A stretch of DNA of 64,000 nt, taken from assembly GCF_008728515.1 (NCBI RefSeq), contig NC_044978.1, positions 577,771 through 641,770 on the forward strand, in the 5' to 3' direction. This document shows positions 48,011 to 58,784 of this stretch, piece after piece. The notes under the pieces were generated by a model, which was not told the origin of the DNA, did no database searches, and saw nothing but the letters and a program-made list of their open reading frames with translations. How positions within the stretch are numbered: position 1 is the stretch's first letter; every line of letters starts with the position of its first letter. This DNA is from Papio anubis (lineage: Eukaryota; Chordata; Mammalia; Primates; Cercopithecidae). A program made the position numbers and the translations under genes.

Positions 48011-48640
48011 GCGAACCCAACTAGGAATTACCTTCTTAAAAAAATCCCTTCCCACCCTCTTAATTACATAATGCATGCATTTTTGTAGCTCTTTTGCTCA
48101 TTCCATTATCTGAGGCCAGTCACTGATATTTAAGCCACCCTTAGCCTCAGAGGAGGGCAGAGGAACACCGGGCATGTTGATTCCCCAGTGGTGACATGGT
48201 TTCCTCCTGTGCCACTCGAGTTCTCTCCTCCTTTAACTGGATGCTCGGTCGGTTGCGTTTCACTCATCTTTGCAGACTGTTAGAAGATGAGAATCAGCTT
48301 TTTCATTTTCGATGTTGCCATAGAGAAGACTCTGTGGGGATGCTTATTTACACAATCACCTTTCTCTTCTTTTCTCCCAGAAATTGCAAACTCTTGTGTG
48401 GGACACAGCTTTCTGGAGTCTGCAAACACCGTTTATCCTCCCTCTTTTGAGGGCAAATTTCTTATATTCCCACAACAATAATATACTTACATATAAAGGT
48501 GTCATGTCATATTCATTGGCCACTGTAAGGAGAAAATTCTTCAATTTTAAATTATTAATTGTGAAACTTTGGGTAGTCACAGAAAGAAATCTTTGTGTAC
48601 ATATTTATAGACCTTTTATTAGGATTAAATGAGGTATGAA
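48011..48640. other. Unassigned sequence
   Basis: Nothing recognisable. Confidence 0.4.
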
Positions 48641-48644
48641 TAAC

Positions 48645-48895
48645 TGATATTTATTGTGCACTTAGCATATGGCAGAAGTTTCCTGTGTATGATTTTATTT
48701 CATACTTAAAACAATATTCTATGCAAAATGCTATCATTTCCCCCTGCCTGCAATTTAGACGTGATAAAACTGAGCCTAGTCAAGTATGGTGCCCCAAAGC
48801 TCTCTGCTTAGTAAGAAGTAGAGGCAAGCCCAAACCTAAGTCATCTGATTTCAGAGCCTATGCAGTTAAATGCTCTAAATGCAGCTTCCTATGAT
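48645..48895 (-). mobile_element. MIR, antisense, long copy
   Basis: 'tgatatttattgtgcactta', 'gtgataaaactgagcctagt', 'aagtagaggcaagcccaaac' and 'ttcagagcctatgcagttaa' follow almost the whole reversed MIR. Confidence 0.8.
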
Positions 48896-48936
48896 GATGG
48901 TGACTGTGAGAGCCTGTCACATATGATGTAGGACCC

Positions 48937-49279
48937 CAGTGCTTCCCTGTAACACGCACAAGATTCACCCAAGGATCTCCTTAAAATGCAAAACCATAGA
49001 CCACACTTTGACTACCTGGCATAAGGGATCAGAGCATCAAAAAGAGTGTGTAGGTGACTGTGCTGATTCTACTGCTCATTTGGACACTGGCTTACCATAT
49101 AAACAAAGCTTAGGACCTCCAGTCCTTGTCCTTGCTGGAAAAGAAATACACATACATAGGATGTGACTGTGCATATGGAATATCTGTTGTGTTCTGGACA
49201 TTGTACTAGACACTAGAGATAAAAAGTCAAATAATCCCTTGTCTCTATCTCAAAGGAGCTTCCCACACAGTGGCTTCTG
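48937..49279 (+). repeat. Left arm of a long inverted repeat
   Basis: 343 bp whose reverse complement recurs at 50490-50837. By eye there are about 20 differences outside the outer 22 bp, and an unbroken run of over 100 identical bases from about 49093 to 49203. The outer part resembles a MER20-type hAT end ('cagtgcttc' then 'gattcacccaaggatctcc'). The inner part has no known family. Confidence 0.96.
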
Positions 49280-49772
49280 GCTGCAGTGTGTATTTTCTCT
49301 TGACCTGGGAGAGTGAGTTCTACCTCAACATTGGTAACCGAACACTGCCCAGTGGGTTTGACGGGGAGACCACAGCCAGCTGTGCTCCGACATAGCTATG
49401 ACCATAGCATATCTCACGGTGCCATTTCCCCCCTTGCCAGAAGGCTCCCTCCAGTATCATACACGCTCCCCATGATTATACATTCTTCTTCCTTCCACCC
49501 AAGTGCCCCTAAGTTTTGCAAAGATAAAAACATAAGCCATGTTCCTGACGTTAATTGTATATTAATAATGAAATTGTCTTACTTTTCATGTATTTAAATT
49601 TTTCTCCTTTTATAGAATATATTGAGTAAAATAGGAGTGAATTTTAGCCATGCATCTCTATTACAAACTTCACGATATACTTTGCTATTTTAAAATTTCT
49701 TATGCTCCTATAAAATGTATGTTCTGGACTCACGTTGGCCTCCATTTCTTCACCCTGGCTTCTATTAGTTTA

Positions 49773-49859
49773 GGCCATGAGCAGAGGTGGACGAGGTGGC
49801 TACTGTAATGGTCAAGGCTATGAGGAGAGATGGATGAGGTGTCTACTGTAATGGATCAA
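49773..49859. repeat. 44-bp tandem duplication
   Basis: Two copies, 49773-49815 and 49816-49859, each with 'ggc[c/t]atgag', 'gaggtg[g/t]ctactgtaatgg' and a 'tcaa' end. A partial third start ('ggatatgagca') follows. Read backwards it may derive from L2. Confidence 0.9.
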
Positions 49860-49973
49860 GGATATGAGCATTGTGTGAAGTAGGATGGTAAACCTGTAAA
49901 TATCAGAACGAATCCAAATTTATGGGCTCAAAACTGGATCATAGAACAGTTCAAAATGAACTAAAAGCAAGGC

Positions 49974-50252
49974 TCTGCACTTTGGGAGGTTGAGATGGTT
50001 GGATCACTTGAGCTCAAGAGTTCAAGACCAGCCTGGGCAACATGGAAAAAACCCGTCTCTACAAAACAAATTTTAAAAATTATCCAATCGTGATGGCATG
50101 TGCCTGTGGTCCCAGCTCCTCAGGAGGCTGAGGTGAGAGAATCGCTTGAGCCCAGAAGTTTGAAGCTGCAGTGAGCTGAGATCACACCACACTGCATTCC
50201 AGCCTAGGGAAAGAGTAAAGCCCTGTCTCAAAAACAAAAACAAAAACAAAAA
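49974..50252 (+). mobile_element. AluJ-like, sense, lacking the first ~35 bases
   Basis: Starts at 'ctgcactttgggaggttgag', inside the left monomer. It runs to 'agtaaagccctgtctca' and an (AAAAC)n tail at 50229-50252. The level of divergence and 'gatcacttgagctcaagagt' suit AluJ. Confidence 0.93.
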
Positions 50253-50489
50253 TCTACACAGCTCTAAAGAAAGATGATTAAAAAAACAGTTCAAGCTATT
50301 CCTATCTGGTTTACATACAAATGAAAGAGAGCTATTTACTTGCCCCCAAGTAGCTCCATAATGCTGAGAGCAAAGTCAATTGTTCTAGCAGGTTCTGAAA
50401 AAAATTATCATATCATGGGGTTCAATGGCAATATCAAATCATAAATATAATGATCAAATCTGAAAGTGAATCCAGTTTCAGAGACCTGC

Positions 50490-50837
50490 AGAAGCCACTG
50501 TGTAGGAAGCTCCTTTGAAATAGAGAAAAGGGATTATTTGGCTTCCTATCTCTAGTGTCTAGAACAATGTCCAGAACACAACAGATATTCCATATGCACA
50601 GTCACATCCTATGTATGTGTATTTCTTTTCCAGCAAGGACAAGGACTGGAGGTCCTAAGCTTTGTTTATATGGTGAGCCAGTGCCCAAATGAGCAGTAGA
50701 ATCTCAGCACAGTCTCCTACACACTCGTTTAGATGCTCTGACCCCTTATCCCAGCTAGTCAAAGTGTGGTCTATGGTGTTGCATTTTAAGGAGATCCCTG
50801 GGTGAATCTTGTGGCTGTCAAAGGGGGAGAAGCACTG
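50490..50837 (-). repeat. Right arm of the long inverted repeat
   Basis: 348 bp, the reverse complement of 48937-49279. The boundary 'cagaagccactg' at 50490 pairs with 'cagtggcttctg' ending at 49279, and 'gaagcactg' at 50829 pairs with 'cagtgcttc' at 48937. A 2-bp indel and scattered substitutions separate the arms. Confidence 0.96.
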
Positions 50838-52419
50838 CCCTCAAAATACAGAGCAGGTGAACTAAATTACTAATTTGCAGAGGTGGGCTGGCTATTTATC
50901 TTGTTAATGGGAATATTCAAATTGACATACACAATCACCTCCATAAGGATTTTGGATTAAAAAACAAAGGTTTAGATATTAGATGCGTTTTACAGTTGCC
51001 ACACCACTCTTTTTGCTACAGTATGGAGGAACACCCTTCCCAGAGATTTAGAGGGAAATTTCTATCTCATGAGCCTTCTGTTAGTATTTTCAACATTGAA
51101 TACTCAATAAATAGTGGCCAAACTGAATCTCTTACAGGCATCTCACTCAAACTACAGTCATACTTTGTAATAGGCCCCATGCAAATCATTGTTCTGGAGA
51201 AGCCTAATATATTCCACCTCTTTAGGCACTTAGGTAAATACAATAATGCAAGTCGGCGTGTGTGTGTGCGTGTGTGTGTGTGTGTGTGCATGCCTTGCGT
51301 ACTCTGTGGCCTCTTGCCCAGTTTCTGCTGCACTTGCTGGTGGCTAGCCATGTTAGAAATCTTGACTTTTGTGTGCCCATCAGGTAAAGAAGATAGATGT
51401 TATTGTAGAGAAAATTTTCTTTATGGATAAAGCATACTGTTTGACTATTGATTTCATGCTTTTCATAGATATTATGCCCAGATATTATATTCCAAGGGTT
51501 ATATTTCAAAATCATAAAAAATAGAGAGCACATTTTATATTTCTAGCTGGAAATAATAACAGTAATTAGCCTACCTTCGGGGAAATGTGATAAAAATGCT
51601 AATGAGTATCACAACTCATTAAAAGCATAAGACTTGCAATGCTTTAAACTACATGTTCCTTGTATGAATCTGTGTAGATATATACACACATTCGATAAAT
51701 GCTATTTAAAGTCTAAGTGCATTGGTAAACCATTCAGACATCTGTAGGCTGAAGGGATTACTTTTATCTGCCTTTAGAGTGAGAATTAGATTTCTATTCT
51801 TTATAAAGCAGGTAATATAGATTTTGCATGGAGTAAATGTGTTCACTCCGTATTAATAATGATGGCAGCTGCACTGCCGAAGAGAAAGCCTGTCAGAGTA
51901 ACGTGTTCAGTTTTACATCATAATCAGAGGCGTGTCAATCTCTGCTGAAAGCAGAATTAAAAACCCCTTCAACATTTTTAAAATAATAGATGAAAAACAT
52001 CTCAAAGTCACTTTTAAAATTTGAATTGGCAATTCCACATGACAGGAAAGGGACCAAGAACATCTTAAAGAAATACTTCACGATGGAAGTGGTGTTTTCA
52101 GTGCAATTTCATCAAGGAGAAGTTTTTCCAGAAAATCTTTTGACCTCAGTAAGAATCTCATTAGTTTACTCTAGTAAACAGTTTCTAGTAAAATAAGAAA
52201 GACTCATTTTTTTAAAACGATAAACAATTTACAGGGTTTAATCTACTGTTGTGATTTCCATCGTGCTACTTGTGCCCTTGTGGTTACATATGTGTATTTA
52301 TCTGCATTTTCTTGGCTCGTTCAAAAGTCAATAAAATATTTTACTAGTCAGGCTCTGTAAAAACTGAATTAACTTCCAAAAAGTGAGGATTGTATGTATG
52401 CCGTGGGGTGTGTGGGGGT
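50838..52419. other. Unassigned sequence with a (GT)n run at 51257-51289
   Basis: No gene or transposon recognised. The GT microsatellite carries single C interruptions and lies inside a 144-codon chance frame. Confidence 0.5.
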
Positions 52420-52519
52420 NNNNNNNNNNNNNNNNNNNNNNNNNNNNNNNNNNNNNNNNNNNNNNNNNNNNNNNNNNNNNNNNNNNNNNNNNNNNNNNNN
52501 NNNNNNNNNNNNNNNNNNN
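52420..52519. other. Assembly gap (100 N)
   Basis: Exactly 100 unknown bases, the conventional size for a gap of unknown length. It is bordered on both sides by TG-rich sequence. Confidence 0.99.
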
Positions 52520-53535
52520 GTAAGTGTGTGATGTGTGTGGTGTGTGTGTTTGATGTGTGTGTGATATGTGTTTGGTGTGCTGTATGTACTGTGTATTGTG
52601 TGTGGTGTCTGTGTGTGTACTCTATGTGTATATGTGTATGTGTGTGGTATGTGTGTGTTTGATGTGTGTGGTGTGTGTGTGGTGCTGTGTGTGTGGTATG
52701 TGTGTTAGGTTCATGTGTGTGTCGTGTGTTGTGGTGTGTGTAGTGTGTGTTGGGTGTGTGCAGTGTGTGTGCGTGTGCACACGGTGCGATGTGTGCAGTG
52801 TGTGGTGTCTGGGGTGTGTGCTTGTGCACATGGTGTGGTGTGTGCGGTGGGTTTGTGTGTGGTGTGTGCTGTTTGTGTGGTGTCTGTGTGTGGGGTGTGT
52901 GTGCTGTGTGTGTGTCATGAGTGCTTCTCTTAGTGTGTGGACATCAGTCTCCCAGACCAACTTTCTCCACGTGTCTGGGAACATAAGAAACAAGTTTCTG
53001 CAATAATTGCTACACAGCTTTTCCAGAGTAAGTGTGTGATGTGTGTGGTGTGTGTGTTTGATGTGTGTGTGATATGTGTTTGGTGTGCTGTATGTACTGT
53101 GTATTGTGTGTGGTGTCTGTGTGTGTACTCTATGTGTATATGTGTATGTGTGTGGTATGTGTGTGTTTGATGTGTGTGGTGTGTGTGTGGTGCTGTGTGT
53201 GTGGTATGTGTGTTAGGTTCATGTGTGTGTCGTGTGTTGTGGTGTGTGTAGTGTGTGTTGGGTGTGTGCAGTGTGTGTGCGTGTGCACACGGTGCGATGT
53301 GTGCAGTGTGTGGTGTCTGGGGTGTGTGCTTGTGCACATGGTGTGGTGTGTGCGGTGGGTTTGTGTGTGGTGTGTGCTGTTTGTGTGGTGTCTGTGTGTG
53401 GGGTGTGTGTGCTGTGTGTGTGTCATGAGTGCTTCTCTTAGTGTGTGGACATCAGTCTCCCAGACCAACTTTCTCCACGTGTCTGGGAACATAAGAAACA
53501 AGTTTCTGCAATAATTGCTACACAGCTTTTCCAGA
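52520..53535. repeat. Two identical 508-bp tandem units (TG-rich minisatellite)
   Basis: Units are 52520-53027 and 53028-53535; I found no difference between them. Each has about 390 bp of irregular TG-rich repeat and about 115 bp of ordinary sequence beginning 'catgagtgcttctcttagtg' and ending 'tacacagcttttccagag'. The Cys/Val-rich plus frames and His/Thr-rich minus frames here are translations of the TG/CA repeat, not genes. Confidence 0.97.
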
Positions 53536-54116
53536 GAGGGACCGAACCTCTGCGGTGAGTGGGTATCTGCGTCACTGCAGGAGGGAGTGTGAGGTCCCGG
53601 CTTGGCTCACACCCTCCATGAGTCTAGGCAGGGTCCAGGGTTTGGAGCCTTTCGTGGCTCTTGTTCCTGCTGGATCCCCCACAGTGGCCACAGAGGGAGG
53701 GCTCTGTTTCCACCACCGGGCACCCGAAGAGGACTGGAGTGCGGGAAGACCAGGTAATCATAATGGTATTAATAATAGCAGTAATCATACTGTTCTATAC
53801 CTTGTATATGGCATAAGGGTTTTAACTTTTATGTAACATAATTGTTGTAAAAATGTCCCCAGTTGTTTGTCTTGTGCTTTTTACATGGTGTTCAAATGTG
53901 TAAGAAGTTTGCATTTTAGGCAGTTTCGTTTATCACTCCAATAATACCACCAACGGGATAATTATTCTTGATTTGTCGGTTTAAAATGTTACCCTGTTAC
54001 TACACAAAATTACACAAAATTTCTGTGTTTTTAATTCTCTTTCATTTACGTGTTTATTTTTGTGCCATATCAAATGTTTAATTTTGAAAAGTTATAATGA
54101 AACAACAAAAAACCTA
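53536..54116. other. Unassigned sequence, GC-rich at first
   Basis: 53540-53755 is GC-rich with a few CpGs, then AT-rich. No gene recognised; a 93-codon frame at 53555-53836 has no domain. Confidence 0.4.
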
Positions 54117-54344
54117 CAAGCACACCTCAGAAGTATTGTGGATTTTGTTCCAGACCACTGCAATAAGACAAATGTTGCAATGAAGTTAGTCATACAATTT
54201 TTTTGGTTTCCCAGTGCATGTAAAAGTTATGTTTAAACTATACTGTAGTCTAATGAGTATGTTAATAGCCTTATGTCTAAAAACCGTATGTGCATACCTT
54301 AATTAAAATCACTTTATTGCTAAAAAATACTAACAAATGTCTGA

Positions 54345-56080
54345 GCCTTGAACAGGTCATAGTCTTTTTCTTGGTGGGGATCTTGCCTCTGTATTGATGG
54401 CTGCTGACTGCTCAGAGTAGGGGCTGCTGAAGGTTGGGTGCCTGTGACAATTTCTTAAAATAAGACAATGAGGTTTGTTGCATTGATACCCTGTTCGTTT
54501 CACAAAAGATTTCCCTGTAGCATGTGATGCTGTTTGATCGCATTTCATCCACAGTCGAACTTCCTTCAAAACTGGAGTCAACCCTCTCGAACCCTGTTGC
54601 CGCTTTCTCAACCAGGTTTATGGAATATCCTAAATCCTTTGCTGTCATTTCAGCAATGTTCATAGCATCTCCACCTGGAGCAGGTTCCATCTCAAGAAAT
54701 ATTTTCTTTTCTAATCCGTAAGAAGCAACTCCCCATTCGTTCAAGTTTTATCATGAGTTTACAGCAATTTCATCTCACCTTAAGGCTCTAATTCTAATTC
54801 TAGTTGTTTTGCGATTTCTACCACATCTGCAGGGACTTCCTCCGCTGACATCCTGAGCCTTCAAAGTCATCCAGGAGGGCTGGAATCAACTTCCTCCAAA
54901 CTCCTGTTAATGTTGATATTTCAGCCTCCCCCCATGAATCACAAATGTCCTTAATGGCATCTAGAATGGCGAATCCTTTCCAAAAGGTTTTCAGGTCACT
55001 TTGTTCAGCTCCATCAAAGAAATCACTATCTACCACAGCTATACCTTTACAAAATGCATTTCTTATTTAATAATAAGACTTGAAATGTCGGAACTGCTCC
55101 TTGATCCATGGGCTGGACAGTGGATATTGTATTAGCAGACATGAAAACAATAGTAGTTTCCCTATACATCTCCATCGAGGCTCCCAAGAAACCAGGTGCA
55201 TTTTCAATGAGCAGCAATATTTTTAAAGGCATCATATTTTTTCCAAGCAGTAGGTCTCAACAGTGGGCTTAAATTAGTCAGTAAATCATGCTGTTAACAG
55301 ATGTGCTGTCATCCAGGCTGTGGTGTTCCATTTCCAGAGCATGGAAAGAGCAGATTTAACATAATTCTTAAGGGCCCTGGGATTTTCAGAAAGGTGAATG
55401 AGCATTGGTTCAACTTGAAGTCACTCGCCGCAGTGGTCCCTGAAAGAGAGTCAGTCTGTCCTTTGAAGTTTTGAAGCCAGGCGTTGACTTCTCTCTAGCA
55501 ATGAAAATTCTGCACGGCATCTTTGTCCAATGAAAGGCTGTTTCACCTTTATCGAAACTGATCGTTTAGTGTAGCCACCATCATCAGTGATCTTATCAAG
55601 AACCTTCTAGATAACTTGCTGCAGCTTCCCCATCTGCACTTGCCGCTTTATCTTGCACTTGTAGGTTACAAAAGTGGCTTCTTCACACCTCATGGACCAA
55701 TCTGTCAGCTTCCAACTTTCTTCTACAGCATCCTCACCTGTCTCAGCTTTCGTAGAATTGATGAGAGTTAGGACCCTGCTCTGGATTAGGCTCTGGTTAT
55801 GGGAATTTTGTGGCTGGTGTGATTTTCCATCCAGACCACTCAAACGTCCTCCTTATCAGCAATAAGGCTGTTTTGCTTTCTCATCATTTGTGTGTTCACG
55901 CAAGAGCAGTTTTAATTTCCTTTGAGGACTTTTCCTTTACATTTACAGCTTGACTGTTTGGTGCAGGGGGCCTACCTTTTGGCTTATTGTGGCTTTTGAC
56001 ATGTCATCCTCACTAAGCTTAATCATTTCTAGCTCTAGAGTTAAAGTGAGAGATATGCAATTATTTCTTTTATTTGAATA
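54345..56080 (-). pseudogene. Tigger1 transposase pseudogene
   Basis: Tigger transposases have an N-terminal CENP-B-like DNA-binding part and a DDE catalytic domain. They cut and paste the element at TA sites and gave rise to host genes such as those of the TIGD and JRK groups. Pieces read in several frames: 55607-55843 (after the DNA-binding region), 55047-55235 with the DDE block LLLIENAPGF then VQPMDQGAV, 54818-55036 (KTFWKGFAILDAIKDICDSW) and 54357-54744 (C-terminus). The intact family block is LLLIDNAPGH, so the catalytic Asp is Glu and the His is Phe here. Frameshifts and stops between the pieces show it is dead. Confidence 0.93.
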
Positions 56081-56157
56081 CTTGGAGTGATTATGGTGAT
56101 TATTTATAGGCTCGACTTAATATAACTGTGTCTCAGAGAACAGGAAGACCCAAAGAC

Positions 56158-56158
<1 letters not shown>

Positions 56159-56196
<38 letters not shown>

Positions 56197-56208
56197 GAGA
56201 GAGACGGG
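56159..56208. repeat. (GA)n run inside Tigger1
   Basis: GA dinucleotides interrupted by GACA; expanded from the CT-rich segment normally upstream of the Tigger1 transposase. Confidence 0.93.
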
Positions 56209-56547
56209 GGAGCAGCTGGTTGGTGGAGCAGGTACAACCTAGAGACGCTGTATATGAAGTCTGCCATCTTATGTGGGCATGGATCATGGCACCCGAAACA
56301 TTGACAATAATAACATCAAAGATCAGTGATCACAGACCACCATCACAGAGATAATAGTAACGAACAGTTTAAATATTGTGAGAATCACCAAATGCGACAT
56401 AGAGACTGAAAGTGCTTCTGAAAATTTGTTGGCAGTATACTTGCCCAAAGCAGGGTTGCCACAAACCTTCAGTTGGTAAAAAACAAAACAAAACACATTA
56501 TCTGTGCAGCAGGAGAAAGTGAAACACAATAAAATGAGGTGTGCCTG

Positions 56548-57189
56548 TCCTTAAAATTTTCCTGGCGTGAAGGTAGCGAGTGGGCACTCGGTAGGTTTGT
56601 TGGACTCAGGTATTGTGTGGCTTCGTTCAGTCATTCCAAGGTGCACTCAATAACCATCCTCCTAACAGATTCATTTTTTTCTCTAAAAAATTAGAGAAAT
56701 TTTTGGAATATTGCTGCTTCTTTCATGAAGAAATTCCAAATATGTAGTTGTCCTTTAAAAATCATATAATGCTCTAATGACTGATTTTTTTTTTTTTAAA
56801 TTAACTCTGTCTTCGTCACAGCAACTCCACAACACCCATCCCAGAGTATTTTAGTGCAATCTCATCATCCACTGCTCTGTACATTTATCCAGCAGTTTGG
56901 CGAGCATGGACCTTGTACTGACGGTCAAGGTAAAAATTCAACCTAAGGTGTGACTACTTGGGACTTTAGGTTAGGTCAAAGATCTCTTATGACAACTGAC
57001 ACCAAAATGTGACTCAAGTTTCAATTAGAAGGCTCTCTACCCTTTTAATATTCAGATATACATTACTCAGAAGCCAACCCTCGATTTTTCTCCCTCTACT
57101 TTACCCTGCAGCCACAGAGACCCTCTGTTTTCACCACAAGACTGATGTGGCTGCAGAAGTCTCCTCCTTTGGTGTCTTCTATATCAAGC
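56548..57189. other. Unassigned sequence
   Basis: No gene or repeat recognised. Confidence 0.4.
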
Positions 57190-57193
57190 ATAC

Positions 57194-57226
<33 letters not shown>

Positions 57227-57227
57227 A

Positions 57228-57283
<56 letters not shown>
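57190..57283. repeat. Compound (CT)n(TA)n(T)n microsatellite
   Basis: About 50 bases of CT, then 11 TA units, then an 18-T run, in immediate succession. The 95-codon frame ending here is a repeat artefact. Confidence 0.97.
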
Positions 57284-57995
57284 CCTGAAGATTTAGGGGC
57301 TCCTGGGAAGAAGTCATGTGCATCAAGCATTGCCTTTGGGACAACCTATAAAATTCCTCCTGCTTCTCCCCTTCATCTGGGAGCCTGGCCCCACCTGCTC
57401 CTCATCCTTCACAGCACTTCAGGCTCCTTACCTGGCCCCGGCCTCCAGCACAGCTGGAGAGAAGGAAGGTTCATTGCGCCTCCTCCAGCTGCTGCTGTGG
57501 GGAGGGAGCAGCCCTACCAGTTTTGACTGTTTCCAAAGATCTTCAAAGAAGTACAGTGAAGTCTTGGATTAACGTTTTCCAATTTACTTAAAGGCAATCA
57601 ACTGTAAAACAAAAAATGTATAGTTCTTTTCATTATGGAACCAATAATTCAGTATCAGTGAATTTCATGGTCACAAAATCCACCACCAAGACGTTTCTGA
57701 TTGGGAAGCGAAGGTGCTAAAACTTTTACTGTCAGTAACTACACGTATTGTTTCAGCCCTGAAATCAAGACAGGAGAGCTAATAATTTTCATTCTTGGTG
57801 TGGAAATATGTTCCTGTTTCCTGTTGAATTATGTCAATCAAGGCAAGCAAGCATTCATTTTATTCCATTTCAAAGCACTTGTCTCATGCATTAATTTTTT
57901 GTTTTTTTAAAGTTTTTACTTAATTACATATTAAAATAATAGTCAGATTAACAAGTATTTGTCTATACATGTGATATAAGATTTTAAAATATATT
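57284..57995. other. Unassigned sequence
   Basis: No gene recognised; a proline/leucine-rich frame at 57318-57572 has no domain. Confidence 0.4.
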
Positions 57996-58292
57996 GGCCG
58001 GGCGCCATGGCTCATGCCTGTTATCCCAGCACTTTGGGAGGCTGAGACGGGTGGATCGCCTGAGGTCAGGAATTTGAGACCAGCCCGACCAACCTGGTGA
58101 AACCCCATCTCTGCTAAAAATATAACAATTAGCTGGGCGTGGTGGCACATGCCAATAATCCTGGCTACTCGAGAGGCTGAGGCAGGAGAATCACTTGAAT
58201 CTGGGAGGCGGAGCTTGCAGTGAGCCGAGATTGCACCATTGCACTCCAGCCTGGGCAACAGAGTGAGACTCCGTCTCAATTTAAAAAAAAAA
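57996..58292 (+). mobile_element. Alu (S-like), full length, sense
   Basis: Runs from 'ggccgggcgccatggctcat' to 'gagtgagactccgtctcaat' with a short A-tail. The text 'gatcgcctgaggtcaggaat' is S-like while 'ggcggagcttgcagtgagcc' is shared with Y, so the subfamily is uncertain. Confidence 0.97.
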
Positions 58293-58337
58293 AGTGTGCA
58301 CATATATATATATATACAGACACACACACACACACAT
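58293..58337. repeat. (TA)n(CA)n microsatellite after the Alu tail
   Basis: Alternating AT units followed by nine CA units, adjoining the Alu A-tail. Confidence 0.95.
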
Positions 58338-58784
58338 ACTGTAAAAGTCAAAATAAAATGTGTTAGGCATTCATTTTATTGAAAAATCATTTTAAATCAA
58401 ATGTCATGGGGATACTCTGCAATGCACCCTTCAGCCCATTTCTACAACAGATTTATATATTGTCAGCAGTTGTCAGCAGACAGGAGCTATGATTGCACTC
58501 TAAAATTTATTTTACTACAAACATAAACCCTCGAAAACCTTCATAACATATTTTTCCCAATGGGTTTCAGTATGAATTGTGCATTTTGAAAATACCATGA
58601 CTAGTTTAAAATCCATAAAAGACTGAAAAGAAATACTTACATTTCCCAAATGTGGCTTGTTACCTAGATCTACTAGTTTGTAAATGGATTCTGGCATTTA
58701 GGAAAATGAATTTAGTCTAAATTATCTGCTCATGGCTATCGGCCTCAGCATTGTGCTTTGCCTTTCCTTGTGATATTCCGCCCA
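58338..58784. other. Unassigned AT-rich sequence
   Basis: Nothing recognisable. Confidence 0.4.

Larger units (their letters stand above)
43080..48050. mobile_element. Probable decayed ERV-like block with terminal direct repeats
   Basis: This GC-richer block is bracketed by two diverged direct repeats (43189-43520 and 47695-47990) that look like old LTRs. It contains an MLT2-like LTR on the minus strand and an AluJ. Many 60-120 codon frames occur on both strands. None shows a retroviral motif I can identify, such as a reverse-transcriptase YxDD box or a protease site. The whole may be an ERVL-class remnant with later insertions, but the orientation and family are unresolved. Confidence 0.4.
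49280..50489. other. Spacer between inverted arms (about 1.2 kb)
   Basis: Contains a 44-bp tandem duplication (49773-49859) and an AluJ-like element (49974-50252); otherwise unassigned. Confidence 0.8.
54117..56547 (-). mobile_element. Tigger1 (pogo/Tc1-mariner) DNA transposon, near full length
   Basis: 2431 bp, close to the roughly 2.4-kb Tigger1 consensus. The left end 'caagcacacctcagaagta' and the right end '...atgaggtgtgcctg' are diverged terminal inverted repeats. TA lies directly outside the left end (54115-54116); the right flank has decayed to TC. The transposase gene reads right to left. A GA-rich expansion at 56159-56208 sits in the region before the transposase start. Confidence 0.95.

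Noticed and set aside
53021..53034. Splice-donor-like 'ccagagtaagtg' at the repeat junction
   Set aside because: The donor GT is not preceded by a proper AG|GT arrangement and the sequence is a tandem-repeat boundary, with no exon evidence.
52557..53514. Cys/Val-rich frames of 149 codons (plus) and His/Thr-rich frames of 123-161 codons (minus)
   Set aside because: They are translations of TG/CA repeats and recur identically in each 508-bp unit.
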